Under the pieces are notes generated by a model. It worked only from the letters and a program-made list of their open reading frames with translations, had not been told where the DNA came from and did no database searches. From NCBI RefSeq assembly GCF_000807855.2, contig NZ_JRYR02000002.1, positions 1,269,429-1,333,428 of the forward strand: a stretch of 64,000 nt of DNA. Direction: 5' to 3'. A program made the translations under genes and the position numbers. The DNA is from Flammeovirga pacifica. GTDB lineage: Bacteria > Bacteroidota > Bacteroidia > Cytophagales > Flammeovirgaceae. Below, piece by piece: positions 17,801 through 28,000 of this stretch. The stretch's first letter is position 1; each line of letters starts with the position of its first letter.

Positions 17801-17851
17801 CCAACAGAGCACGAAGACTAAAAAATAAAATAGTCGAATTCTGTTAATCAT
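14807..17851 (-). CDS. SusC/RagA family TonB-linked outer-membrane transporter
   Basis: 1014 residues from ATG 17851; the longer frame to 17896 is rejected because ATG 17851 begins a clean signal peptide (MINRIRLFYFLVFVLCWGSA). Domains in order are a carboxypeptidase-D regulatory-like domain (about 25-110, VSGIIRDVNKQPLIGTNV) and a short TonB-box-like region (ELVVIGYGTQKKENVTGA). Next come the plug (QVAGLQI, PLYVIDGVI, VNVLKDASAAAIYG) and a large beta-barrel ending in FIAGIQVGF. It forms the energy-dependent import channel with the SusD lipoprotein. It is divergent from an AraC-type regulator at 18355, which may control it. Confidence 0.95.
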   Translation of the reverse strand: MINRIRLFYFLVFVLCWGSAQAQDKIVSGIIRDVNKQPLIGTNVVEKGTINGTITDLEGKFSLVLTTENPVLVFSFIGYLEQEITVGSQTDLMVTLEEDLAELDELVVIGYGTQKKENVTGAITKVGKDAIEGRPVADFQSALQGQVAGLQITGTDGQPGAAPTIRIRGTGTITGGSEPLYVIDGVILQDGDAFSTINPSDIESVNVLKDASAAAIYGARAANGVIIIQTKRGKSGGKPQFNVNIFGGPKTVTNKLDMMNSQEYQQVMNTVKDNSGLPRIPNLDGTTITTNTDWQDELYQTGYQQSYELSGSTSGKNGSIYASINHYDEKGTMINTGFTRTSMRINSDLTVKRFKFGNTISYTRSNYNLGYLGDRNPTFWALAYSPAIEVKNPDNLGGYNGLGPLDGDYNMIQPVATQNLLDRNRVINRVIASVYGEVELFHGLNFKTNLAADVSNIHHKMFMPEFYLNDTGEPPYLFPRGAELHEERNERSMWLWENTLNYKKTFGKHNLGLLAGYTMQHSRQNWMNASVYGGNLSSELPILNGSPNIIADSKSPLYDKNTLSYIGRAIYDYDGKYMATFNFRRDGSSVFTDENRFHNFMSGSVGWLISKEGFMVNGPFDLLKLRASYGSLGNDQINQRATQSLLNSVPRYVFNGGTLVPTVAPGAQVFNPALVWEKQVQTNVGIDAAVLKNRLSFTVDYFIKVSDDLLLDYTLPSSTGYKNVFVNAGEVQNKGWEFSVNWGDKKGEFTYSIGANATFINNEVTRLAEGLPFITESKKANWEFTRNRIEVGHSLYSLYGFKSDGIYQSQAEIDAGPTPYPGAETKPGDIRYVDVNGDGEITDDDRTFIGDANQSVTYGMNINMGYKGFDFNLQLQGVYGNDVFNSTRFYTQGYDRDFNMTKDVLGAWTPENKSTTQPRAIAKQLSNNDVISDWWVEKASYLRVKNLQLGYSFNESLRSKMGGLSKLRLYVAGQNLFTFTNYSGLDPEVQLDGIIPDGTYPMSRSFIAGIQVGF

Positions 17852-18354
17852 TTTACAATTAGTTTTAAAGTTGAAATTTACCTGGCTGACCACCATAGAT
17901 TGAAGAACTTGCGTTCATTTCATGCTCAAATGTTGTTAAGATGATTAACAAAATTCTATTATTTCAAAAAATAAGTGAAATTAGTTGTCGGTTGTACATT
18001 TATTATCTGAGAACATTTTTTCAATCATTATTCTAAATGAGAAAAATGTAAATATTATACAAACACCTTATTATCAGTTGATTATATTATTATAAATATT
18101 TATTTTTTCTTTAAATAAGTAAATTCAAAGAGTATTAAGAAGATAATAGAGTATATTTTGTTGTCGTAAAATTAATGATTTCACGCTATAAGTGTTTTAT
18201 GTACACATTATTTGTGTGAATGAAAATAATTATACATATTTAGGATATATTTATATGTAGCAAATTATTACTGTCTCCTTCGCTATATTTTTTATATTTA
18301 TTCGAAATGAAAGTTTTCTATTATTACAAACACATTAAATCTATTCAATAAACT
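17852..18354. other. Divergent intergenic region upstream of the susC-like gene
   Basis: 503 very AT-rich bases between the SusC-like gene (-) and the AraC-type regulator (+). No gene or clear RNA structure seen. It presumably contains both promoters and operator sites; no convincing TAnnTTTG box was found by eye. Confidence 0.5.
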
Positions 18355-19461
18355 ATGGCTAATGTATTATTCCTTTGGGCCTTTGTCCAAAGTTTATTAA
18401 TGAGTTTTGCAATTGGGTTCTTAAAGAAGTCAAGGTCGAACTCCATATTATCAGCAGTATTTCTTACAATGTCTGTAAATATTATGTTTCAGTATTTGTT
18501 TAGATATACCAATGTTAAATTCTCTTTTCCGGAGTTGCTCTTTGTATCAGATGTATTAGACTTGTTGCAACCTGCTTTAATACTTTGGTACCTCGATGAA
18601 CTATTTGGCGAAAAGATTTCTAAGAAAAAGGCTTGGTATTTTGCACCTTCGGCTATTGCCTTAATAGCAGGAATTGGTTACATACTATCTTTTTCATCTT
18701 TTACTTATCACTCATTCATTGGTACAACCTTCCATTTATGCTTATTAGGTAGCATTGTAGTTTGGAGAGGTTTTATAGGATTTAAGCTTTTCAAAAAATT
18801 CAAAGCTTTAAAGCCTAAATCTGATTCTAAAAAAGCCAACGATTTACATTGGCCTAAAGTATTGGGTGCTTTTATTGGGGTTACCTTTTATATTGCTCTT
18901 CTTCAGTTTACGTACAGAACAGTAGTTTTCCCGTTAAACGGATCTGATTTTATCTGGAATATTATTCAGTTAAACTACATTTTATTTAATAGTAGCATCA
19001 TATTGATTACTATTTATTTTGCTCTAAAATTCCCTAAATCATTATCAGGAAATACCTTAGTAGTAAAAATGGATAAGACTGATCAAACAATAATGAATAG
19101 CTATTATGAAAAACTTGATGAGCTGATTAATGTGGAGCAAATTCATATGAATACTGAACTGAATGAAAAATTATTATCTGAACGCTTAGGTATTCCTTCT
19201 TATATGCTCTCTCGATTATTAAATGATCACATTGGTAAATCATTTAGCGAATATTTTAACGAAAAGAGAGTCGATGAGGCTAAGAAGATTATTGCTTCCG
19301 ATATCGATAAGAAGTTAACTAACTTTGCCATTGCCGTTGATTGTGGTTTTAGATCAGAGTCTGTGTTTTATATTAATTTTAAGAAAATCACTGGTATGAC
19401 TCCTCGTCAATATCGTATTAAATTAAAAGATGAGGGACAACCTGCTTTAATGACGGGTTAA
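18355..19461 (+). CDS. AraC-family regulator with seven-helix membrane domain
   Basis: 368 residues. The N-terminal 220 residues contain about seven hydrophobic helices (VLFLWAFVQSLLMSFAIGFL; YFAPSAIALIAGIGYILSF; LCLLGSIVVWRGFIGF; VLGAFIGVTFYIALLQF; NSSIILITIYFALKF). A cytoplasmic C-terminal AraC DNA-binding domain (about 255-355) follows, with LSERLGIPSYMLSRLLND as first HTH and CGFRSESVFYINFKKITGMT as second. Membrane-bound AraC regulators of this kind are common in Bacteroidota and sense an external or membrane signal. The divergent position suggests control of the SusC/SusD operon. Confidence 0.85.
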   Translation: MANVLFLWAFVQSLLMSFAIGFLKKSRSNSILSAVFLTMSVNIMFQYLFRYTNVKFSFPELLFVSDVLDLLQPALILWYLDELFGEKISKKKAWYFAPSAIALIAGIGYILSFSSFTYHSFIGTTFHLCLLGSIVVWRGFIGFKLFKKFKALKPKSDSKKANDLHWPKVLGAFIGVTFYIALLQFTYRTVVFPLNGSDFIWNIIQLNYILFNSSIILITIYFALKFPKSLSGNTLVVKMDKTDQTIMNSYYEKLDELINVEQIHMNTELNEKLLSERLGIPSYMLSRLLNDHIGKSFSEYFNEKRVDEAKKIIASDIDKKLTNFAIAVDCGFRSESVFYINFKKITGMTPRQYRIKLKDEGQPALMTG

Positions 19462-19543
19462 GAATTAAATTATTATTAGCCATACTTTTTATTATATGTA
19501 ATAGAATATACTACTTAGAGGTACATCCTCATCATATATTTAT

Positions 19544-19579
19544 AAAGACCTTCATTCAATGTATAGAATGAAGGTCTTT
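19544..19579 (+). terminator. Terminator of the AraC-type regulator gene
   Basis: Perfect 14-bp stem AAAGACCTTCATTC / GAATGAAGGTCTTT, followed by further T. Confidence 0.9.
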
Positions 19580-19779
19580 TTTATTGTAATGCCTTTAAAA
19601 TGATGGTATATAGTTTACTATACCTTACCAATAGATAACGTTAAATAATACTCAGCTCATGATTCTTTACAGTATCAATATTCATATGATTAGCTATTGA
19701 TAAGAAGGGGCATAGCATGAGTTTATGCTCTATTCAAAACATTATACCTTAAAACTCAATAATTTTATAAAAGAAAAAA

Positions 19780-19804
19780 GGATCACTTTACACTAAAGTG
19801 ATCC
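19780..19804 (-). terminator. Terminator of the NCS1 permease gene
   Basis: Perfect 11-bp stem GGATCACTTTA / TAAAGTGATCC with a three-base loop; the minus strand continues into a T-run. Confidence 0.85.
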
Positions 19805-19837
19805 ATGTAGGTGGATATAGAATATATTGTATGTTAA

Positions 19838-21292
19838 TCAATCAACTAAAACATCATCTTTGTTACTGTTAATGTAAACATCAAATGTTGGTTTCTTAAT
19901 CATAATTTTTTGCTGTATAGCAGTTAAGCTGATATACAATATCAAACAGAACATCCAACAAGGGAAGGCTAAGAAGAAATAATAATCGAATCCAAAGAAA
20001 TTAAAAATGACATAACTTATAGAAACACTCCCAATCCATGCACTCATGACTGGAGGGTTGATGTAAATTTTATTCTTCTCTGCTCCAAATGGAGATAAAT
20101 TTAACTTCTCGAAGATAAAATGATCTGCAAAAATAACTGCTCCTAAAGGAGAGATAATTAATGCTCCTATTCCTAATACCTGATCTAATTTAGTAACAAC
20201 TACAGGAAAGCATGCTAATAACATACTAATTAGACTCATGGTTAAAGTAATCTGCCAAAATTGGAACCTCCTCAACGAACTTTGTACTGCTAAACCTACC
20301 CTATACATTGTAGGGACGGCCGATGTAAAACCAGAGACTATCACACAAATTATTCCCGTAAACCCTGCCCCTAAAAACGCTAATTCTCCAGGTGAAGGGT
20401 TACTATTTCCATTTTTTAGCGCTACTGCACAAAGGATACCTGAAGAAATCCAAGTTAACATATGTCCAATATAGAGTCCTAATCCAGAAACAAACCCATA
20501 GGATGACTTTTTTGCAAATCTATAAATAGACATATCAGATAAACCAATATGCATTGTACTATTACAAAGCCAAGAAAAGATAAAAATATGTAAGAAGGAA
20601 TAATCCGTTCCCGAAGTAACGGCTACACCTGTCCAAATAGATTCATTAGCTACCACCCAAAAATCAGAGAAAGAATGTACACCAAGTTCAGGTAAAATTG
20701 CAATGCCAGATCCAATAAAAACTAATGGGATCCATGGAGCAAATAAATTGGCAAATTTCACGATATAATCAAAGCCTAATACAGCGATGAACATCACTAT
20801 TGTACCCACAACTAATATTAACCAAACCCAATTGATACTAGTGATTTCAAAATTGATAAGACCTGGAGGAGTAATTCCCAAAAAAGGAGCTATTGCGGAG
20901 GCGGAGACTATTAAAGTAGCAGAAACCATTACACAAAACATAAGTGCTTTGATGATATTATAGATCGTCAAAAGCCCTGTACCAGCAACTCTCTTAAGTT
21001 CATAATGTATGGTATGTCTAGTCTTTACAGCTACCGGAGCACAAATTAGAGCCCAAGATAGCATAGCCATTAGATTACCAAAAAACAACCCCAGAAAGAC
21101 ATCTGTAAAAGTGGCTCCGTGCAAGACAAATAAAGGGCCAATCACAAACTCCGTTGCAGTAGTATGCTCACCAATGACCATTCCAATGAAACTTCCTATA
21201 CCTTTTAGTCTACTTTTAGGTACTGATTCATTAGGGTACTCATTATTGGCGTTTAGAGCTTGTTTTATATCTATTTTCTTTAAAAAATTCAA
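19838..21292 (-). CDS. NCS1-family nucleobase:cation symporter-like permease
   Basis: 484 residues with about 12 hydrophobic helices. The first helix region (LKGIGSFIGMVIGEHTTATE, then FVIGPLFVLHGATF), SWALICAPVAVKTRHTIHYE and the late FLGAGFTGIICVIVSGF match the purine/cytosine/allantoin permease fold (NCS1, APC superfamily) as remembered. Such transporters import nucleobases or related compounds with Na+ or H+. The substrate cannot be told. It stands alone between two terminators and the sensor gene at 21473, with no nucleobase catabolic genes nearby. Confidence 0.7.
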   Translation of the reverse strand: MNFLKKIDIKQALNANNEYPNESVPKSRLKGIGSFIGMVIGEHTTATEFVIGPLFVLHGATFTDVFLGLFFGNLMAMLSWALICAPVAVKTRHTIHYELKRVAGTGLLTIYNIIKALMFCVMVSATLIVSASAIAPFLGITPPGLINFEITSINWVWLILVVGTIVMFIAVLGFDYIVKFANLFAPWIPLVFIGSGIAILPELGVHSFSDFWVVANESIWTGVAVTSGTDYSFLHIFIFSWLCNSTMHIGLSDMSIYRFAKKSSYGFVSGLGLYIGHMLTWISSGILCAVALKNGNSNPSPGELAFLGAGFTGIICVIVSGFTSAVPTMYRVGLAVQSSLRRFQFWQITLTMSLISMLLACFPVVVTKLDQVLGIGALIISPLGAVIFADHFIFEKLNLSPFGAEKNKIYINPPVMSAWIGSVSISYVIFNFFGFDYYFFLAFPCWMFCLILYISLTAIQQKIMIKKPTFDVYINSNKDDVLVD

Positions 21293-21472
21293 GACTTTAT
21301 TTTTAGTTGGCTCTTCAAAAAATTGATTTTATTTCTAGCATTTTCTTGGCATGATAAATACGTTTGTATTTCAATTTTTTGAACTTTTAAACATTAATTA
21401 AATATATCTTATTAATGACCAAAAATACTATTGAATTAAAAATCATCAGATTATTCGTAATTCAACAGAAAA

Positions 21473-24400
21473 TTAAAGCGCCATTGCCATAAAAGTGATA
21501 TCATCTCTTTGTGTCTGATTTTCAGAGTATTTACCAACTGTATCAACAATTAACTCCCCTTGTTCATCTACAGAGTTCGACATTGTTTCTTCGATTAACT
21601 GAATCAACCTTTTTTTACCAAAACGCTTTCTATTTTCGTCATGTTGATCAATTATACCATCGGTAAAAAGATAAATTCTGTCGCCTTTTAGGAAATAAAG
21701 AGTCTCCTCTTCAAACTCTCTTGAAGAAGATATTTTACCTCCAATATGTCGCTTTGTCCCTTTAATAACTGATAGCTGATTTTCAAAACTTCTAGCATAA
21801 TACAAGTCATTCTTAGCTCCACTAAACGTTAACTTTATCTTTTCTCCTTTGTCTTCTAAACAACAAATTGATAAATCCATTCCATCATCATTAAAACCTT
21901 TTTCTTGTTTTAATAACTTCTTTATTCTTTCATCTAAAACCTGTAATATTTCTTTCGTTGAGAAAATCTTTTTCTCTTTTATTATTTGATTTAAAATTGC
22001 ATTTCCAACCATCGACATTAATGCACCTGGGACACCATGACCGGTACAATCCACACATGCTATGACTGTTCTATTTCCCTCATTAGCCATCCAATAAAAA
22101 TCTCCTGATACAATATCTTTAGGCTGATAATAGACATAATGTTTTGTAAATACAGCATCCAATTGATCTTCTATAGGAAGAATGGTTTCTTGAATAGTTT
22201 TGGCGTAATTCAAACTTTGTGTAATCATTTCATTTTTAAGAGAAATGGTTTGATTCGCCTCAAAAAGATTATCTCTTTGCTGTTCTAGTTCTTCCGATTG
22301 ATGATGTAATTCCTCATTTCTTATTTGAATTTCTTTAGTTCTTTCTTGTACAATAGCCTCTAATTCCTTGGCTTTTTGTTTATGTTGTTTCACTTTCATT
22401 TTATAGATGATCACACCAAATATGATCAATAGTAAAACAGCTGCAAACCAGACTACTGTATACATCCACCAAGGTTTCTGAATAGTTAAAGGCATTGCAT
22501 TTATTTCAGATTTATTTCCTTGATCATCTACTGCATATACTTCAATAGTATAGTCTCCTGGAGTAATTGCACCAAAATTAATCATTTCGTTAGTGGTTGA
22601 GAACCATTTATTATTCAACCCCTTTAAGCGATAAAAATAGATCAGTTGACCTGTTGAAGGAGGATAAATACCAATAAGCTGAATAGCCACATCATTATTT
22701 TCATAAGACAACTTTAATTGTTTTGTTTTAGAAAGATGCTGCTTCAAAATAACCTCATTCTCAGCGTTCACACCGTTCGTCAATCTTTCACCATTCACGT
22801 ACAAATCATTAAAATAGATTTTAGGATGATAAGGTGAAAACTCAATGTTCGATTTATTGGTATAAACAACTCCATTACTTCCTGAGAAATAATAATTTCC
22901 GTCGTCTGTTTTAAAAATATTTGCCTTACCAAATAAACTGTTTTTAGTGATGTTAGGAGAAAAATTAATCATAGTTTTTTTCTCAAGATCATAATAATTG
23001 ATATGATCTCCGACGATCCAAATAGCACCGTCATCTACCATAATATTATTAAAAACTTGATCTTTCACATCGTTAAAAACACCTACCGTTTTAAATATTG
23101 AATCAGCATCCGATTTATTAAAAATATACTTGTTTCTATTTCCTCCCCACAGAATATGATTATTATCAAATTGTAAAAAACGTATTGGAAGATTGTCTTT
23201 ATTTATATTATTAGACACCTTATAATTCTTAATATTATTAGGGTATCCTTTTTTATCTACATCAAATTTAAAAACTCCTTTTTTAGAGGTGCCAAACCAA
23301 ATACTATTTGATAAAGGATCCTTAGCTATAGAAATAGCACCAATCTTTAATTCCGGATCTGAATAATTATTTAGCTTAAATGTTTTTGGATTGTAAGATG
23401 CAACGCCTTTCTCTACTGATGAAATCCATAATAACCCATTATCATCTTCTTGAATACCAGAAATATTTCTTATGATATTCATATTCAAATAGCGAAAATC
23501 GAGGTGAAGGTTTTGTACATCATTGCCCACTACTCTACATAAATAAAGGTTGACAAAGTAGATCCATATGGACCCATCTTTTGTTTCAAAAATCCCAAGT
23601 GCATCTGTTTGAGGAAAAGTCTTATTCGATGCTTTTTGTTCTCTTTTGTATTTTCCTAACCTTTTCTTTGAGGGATCATAAACACTTAATCCATAATCGG
23701 TTAGAAACCATTCTCTACCTTTAGAATCTTTAAAGTAACCATCAATATATTTATCTTTACCTTTATTATTTTTATGTCTAATAATACCAAAAGAAGTATC
23801 ATATAAATTAATGTAACCTACTCCTTTCTGCTTTACAGAAAACCAAATTCCTCCAAAACTATCTGCGGTGATACAATTAAAGATCTTCCCTTCCATAGAG
23901 TTATCAATAATTTCATATTTAGCAGAAGAAGTAAGGCTTTTCATTCTACATAAACCATCCCACGTACCTATCCAAAAATTACCTAACTCATCTTCAATAA
24001 TTGAGGAAACTTTCGTTTTATTCAAAGGGTGATTTTCGTCTGAAATGACTTTTACAAATTTCCCCTTTCGTACTGTATAAATACCAAAATTAGTTAACCA
24101 CAATACATTTCCTTTTTTGGTCTTGTATGCACCATTAATGATATAATCCTTGTTTGTTCCAACTGAAGGTACTTCTCTAAATTTTTGATCTAAATCTTTC
24201 TTCATGAACAAATGAAAACCATGAGATATCCAAATAGTCTCTTTAATATCAACATAAATGCTTGTTTGAGCATATTTAGCTTTAGAGGCATCAATGGGGG
24301 TGTTTATTTCTGTAATGACTCCAGGTCTTTTGTCTTCATCGAGTGTTAATTTATAAAGTGTTTTAGCATCATCTAGTAGATAAACAAGGTCTTCTTTTTC

Positions 24401-24853
24401 GTTAAAAAAGAAGTCAATAAATTTAATTTGCTTTAAGTCTTTCTGGTTTCCTTGTTCATCCTTAACTAGATGATGATAAAATACTTTTTTCTCTACTGGC
24501 TCTAATACACCTAAAGAACCTTGATTACCAAAGTTCTGGTACAATGTCCATACCTTTCCATTACTTAATTTATGGGATTTTAATACATTTTTGATTAACC
24601 AATTGTTCTCAATAGTCTCCCATTTGGAAAACTTCTTTCCATCAAAAACATCAAATCCTTTCGCACCACCTTTATTACCAAACCAAATTTTACCTTGTTT
24701 ATCTTCTTCAATCGAAATAATATCAATTGTACTTAATCCATCTAAAGTATTTAAGTAGCGAATATGAGGCTTCGGTTTTTCATCCTCAATAGGATTACTG
24801 AAGGCATTAATTGCTAAAAGCGATGTGATAAGAAAAAAGTAAATCCATTTCAT
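21473..24853 (-). CDS. Two-component-type propeller sensor with SpoIIE (PP2C) phosphatase output
   Basis: 1126 residues with a signal peptide (LLAINAFSN). The periplasmic part (about 30-720) is built of Reg_prop blades (repeated xWFGxxxxG, IWISH, LGNFWIGTWDGLCR). A Y_Y_Y domain (about 720-790, RLKGLNNKWFSTTN) and one membrane helix (about 797-820) follow, then a long coiled coil (about 825-905). The C-terminal SpoIIE-type serine/threonine phosphatase has landmarks QPKDIVSGDFYW, CVDCTGHGVPGALMSM, DDGMDLSICCL and YLFTDGIIDQ. These Asp residues bind Mn2+ or Mg2+ in PP2C enzymes. It would turn an external ligand signal into dephosphorylation of an anti-anti-sigma-like partner. No partner is encoded next to it. 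Confidence 0.9.
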   Translation of the reverse strand: MKWIYFFLITSLLAINAFSNPIEDEKPKPHIRYLNTLDGLSTIDIISIEEDKQGKIWFGNKGGAKGFDVFDGKKFSKWETIENNWLIKNVLKSHKLSNGKVWTLYQNFGNQGSLGVLEPVEKKVFYHHLVKDEQGNQKDLKQIKFIDFFFNEKEDLVYLLDDAKTLYKLTLDEDKRPGVITEINTPIDASKAKYAQTSIYVDIKETIWISHGFHLFMKKDLDQKFREVPSVGTNKDYIINGAYKTKKGNVLWLTNFGIYTVRKGKFVKVISDENHPLNKTKVSSIIEDELGNFWIGTWDGLCRMKSLTSSAKYEIIDNSMEGKIFNCITADSFGGIWFSVKQKGVGYINLYDTSFGIIRHKNNKGKDKYIDGYFKDSKGREWFLTDYGLSVYDPSKKRLGKYKREQKASNKTFPQTDALGIFETKDGSIWIYFVNLYLCRVVGNDVQNLHLDFRYLNMNIIRNISGIQEDDNGLLWISSVEKGVASYNPKTFKLNNYSDPELKIGAISIAKDPLSNSIWFGTSKKGVFKFDVDKKGYPNNIKNYKVSNNINKDNLPIRFLQFDNNHILWGGNRNKYIFNKSDADSIFKTVGVFNDVKDQVFNNIMVDDGAIWIVGDHINYYDLEKKTMINFSPNITKNSLFGKANIFKTDDGNYYFSGSNGVVYTNKSNIEFSPYHPKIYFNDLYVNGERLTNGVNAENEVILKQHLSKTKQLKLSYENNDVAIQLIGIYPPSTGQLIYFYRLKGLNNKWFSTTNEMINFGAITPGDYTIEVYAVDDQGNKSEINAMPLTIQKPWWMYTVVWFAAVLLLIIFGVIIYKMKVKQHKQKAKELEAIVQERTKEIQIRNEELHHQSEELEQQRDNLFEANQTISLKNEMITQSLNYAKTIQETILPIEDQLDAVFTKHYVYYQPKDIVSGDFYWMANEGNRTVIACVDCTGHGVPGALMSMVGNAILNQIIKEKKIFSTKEILQVLDERIKKLLKQEKGFNDDGMDLSICCLEDKGEKIKLTFSGAKNDLYYARSFENQLSVIKGTKRHIGGKISSSREFEEETLYFLKGDRIYLFTDGIIDQHDENRKRFGKKRLIQLIEETMSNSVDEQGELIVDTVGKYSENQTQRDDITFMAMAL

Positions 24854-25056
24854 AATTAAAGTAATTGTAGTGAGTCATCATAGTGATGAGTGTTTCATAG
24901 TTTTATTGATGTTTTGTATAAGAATAGGTGGTTATTAATTAAGTGTGATTATTAGTAATACATCAATAATTGATAGTAATGCAATATCTCTTGAATGTCA
25001 CTTTTATTACTCTTGAAATCTATAATTTTTCTTCTGATTACTAAATTTAAATAAAA

Positions 25057-25082
25057 AAAGGTAAGACCTAAGCCTTACCTTT
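25057..25082 (-). terminator. Terminator of the propeller/FnIII protein gene
   Basis: Stem AAAGGTAAG / CTTACCTTT, with an A-run at its left that gives a T-run on the minus strand. Confidence 0.8.
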
Positions 25083-25088
25083 CTATGA

Positions 25089-28000
25089 TTATTTGATAAT
25101 TATCTTTTCTTTAAATCCTTGATTTTCAGACATTAATATATACATACCACTAGGTAAATTCAAGGAAAATGTATTTTCTCCTGCATTCCAACTTAATGTT
25201 GTGATTAATTCTCCTAAAGTAGAATATAACTGACCATTTCCGGCTTCTGGACTAATCACTTTAAATTGTCCGTTACTTGGGTTTGGTGCAATCGATACTT
25301 TTACCTCCTTAAAAGGAGTGCTTAGCCTAGCATTAGAACTCAGCTGTACTTGGTCTGATTCCACCCATACTGAACCTCCATTATTGTTCACTGCTTTTAT
25401 TCTAAATTTATATTTCGCTCCTGAATTTAATCCAGTAATAGAAACAGAATTGGCATTTTGAGCTCCATCAGGCATACCTGAAGCTCGGAAACTATCTCCT
25501 TCTAATTGAGCTTGAATATCAAAGTAGTTTTCATTGTTAGAATTATCATTCCAATGTAGCGTAACAGATGTTGCTGAAGTCACCTCTGCCCATACACCAC
25601 AAGCTGGGTTAGGCTTTCCCCCCGGCGATGTTGCTGAACAATCTCCATTTCCAGTTGGTGGAGCTGAAGCTGCAGTAACTGTCACATTAATTTGAGAAGT
25701 AAAACCACCATCAGCAGTTGTAACCGTAATTGTTGCATTACCATTAGTATTAGCTGTAACTACACCATTCGAATTCACAGAAGCAACGTTATTATTAGAT
25801 GTACTATAGGATACACTTTTATTCGTAGCATTACTTGGTGAAACCGTTGCCGATAATTGATTGGTTTGCCCTTCTTCTAAGGATACATTATTTGGAGATA
25901 AACTAACTCCTGTTACACCAACAGTAGAAGAACCTCCTCCTAATGTCACTTCATCAGAAGCTACCCAAACAGAACCTCCATTGGTATTGACGGCCTTAAT
26001 TCTAAATTTATATTTTGCATTCGCATTTAATCCTGTAATTAAAACAGAGGTGTCATTAGTACCGCCATCAGGCATACCTGAAGCTCTGTAAGAATCACCT
26101 GATAGTTGTGCTTGAATATCAAAATAATTCTCATTATCAGAATTATCATTCCAGTGCAATCTTGCAGAAGTACTGCTTACAGATTCTACCCAAACATTAC
26201 ACGGAGGGTTAGGTTTACCAGCTGAAGATGTCGCATCACAATCGCCATTTCCAGTAGGAGGAGTTGGCCCTGATCCACCATCACCATCTGATACTTCTGT
26301 TCCATTAATGAAAATTTTATCTAAATAGAACTTACTAATTCCGCCACCCCATCTTTCAATAATAATTTTATCAAAATTGGTCGGATCAAAAGAACCGCCT
26401 GATAGTGGTATAGAAATATCTGACCATGAATTAGAAGAGATTGTATTGTTTAATACATCTTGATACCCTCCGTCAGTACTTCCTATTTTAATATTGATAT
26501 TATTAAGTGCACCTCCAATACCAAATACACTTAGGTTTAAGGTACCTCCAGAAACATTTAGACTAGAGAAATTAATCGTTAATGTATGGTCTGCACCGGG
26601 AGCTGCAGATTGATTTAAACCATCTACATAACGAGATTCTGTTCCTTCTATCGCTTGACCTGAACTATAAGAAGAAACCACATCACCTGTTCCTCCCCAA
26701 GTTAAACCATCCGCTTTAGCGGCATCACTAAATACAAAGAATTGGTTGGCATTAGGACTTTCCCATCCTTTTTCATCTATTGGAGGTAATGCATCTGCTT
26801 GACCACCGTTTAATTTTCTTGCAAAAATACCCGATCCTTGTGTTGCTACATAAAGTTTACTCCCTATCTTTTTAATCTGCTTTGTAGTAGAATAATGAAG
26901 GTCTGAAGTCCAATCTTGCCAATTCACACTTCCGTCATTTTGAACAGTACCTTTTACAATACCATACCCCCAACGAACATCTTCCCAAACATGGTAAGTA
27001 ATATATATATCGTCATCATCTACAAACATGGCATTGGTCTGAATAATATGATGTGCGGGATCATACCACGATGGTTGATCTAAATAATTAAATAAATCTG
27101 CATCCCATAATACCGCTCCAGAGCCAAATTGAGTAGCGTTATTATCTGCTCTTACAATACCTTTGTAACGTTCATAGGTATACACATATTTATTACCGCC
27201 TTTATTCACAACGGCAACTCCTCCCCATTGTAAATTATTAGTCTGACCTGTCGAACGAGACATTTGTACCCAAGAGTAGTCACCATTTCCGGCTCTTGTT
27301 CCTTTATACACTCCTGAATTATCTTTATAATAAATTTCGTTTGTGTTGGCACTGTTTATTGAAAGACCTGCTCCTAATGTAGATCCTGTGTGTATTTTTC
27401 TAAAATAAGGTGCCCCTGTATTAATAAGACTAACTATATCATCACAAATATATAATCCTGTATGAGTGATTACATATAAACGTTTGTAATCGTTAGGGTC
27501 TGCATGAAACTGCCAAATTCTATTTTTAGGTAACCCTTTTTTATCCGCAGTAGAAGTACCAAAAGCTAATTTTTGCCAGTTGTGGTCTGGGTTATTCTTA
27601 TCTAATACTTTATATAAAAGGTTTGAATTAGCCGCAGGGTTTCCTCCTCCGAATCCAGAAGCTGCATCCATTAATACAATTGCAGGATTACTAGGTATAA
27701 CATGCACACCATGACCATCTTGAACACCAAAAGTTGTTCTTGTCTGCACCCATGATCCGCCATTATCCCAACTTTCTAACGCTAAATTATCTGCTTGACC
27801 TTGAATTAAATAATTATCTATACCTGCTACATCATACGTAAAAGTGGATGCAGTACCTCTACTTCTATAAAAATCTAATCCATTTTGAGTTTTCACGTAA
27901 CCTGTACTTACTACACGCCAATCGGCATTACCTTTTGCAGCATCACCTGTATAATAAGATTGTTGAGATTGTGTAAATACTCCTCTTGTATAACCTGTGT

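Larger units (their letters stand above)
19462..19837. other. Intergenic region with two terminators, no gene seen
   Basis: 376 bases between convergent genes. Apart from the hairpins at 19544-19579 and 19780-19804 it is plain AT-rich sequence without an open frame worth calling. Confidence 0.6.
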
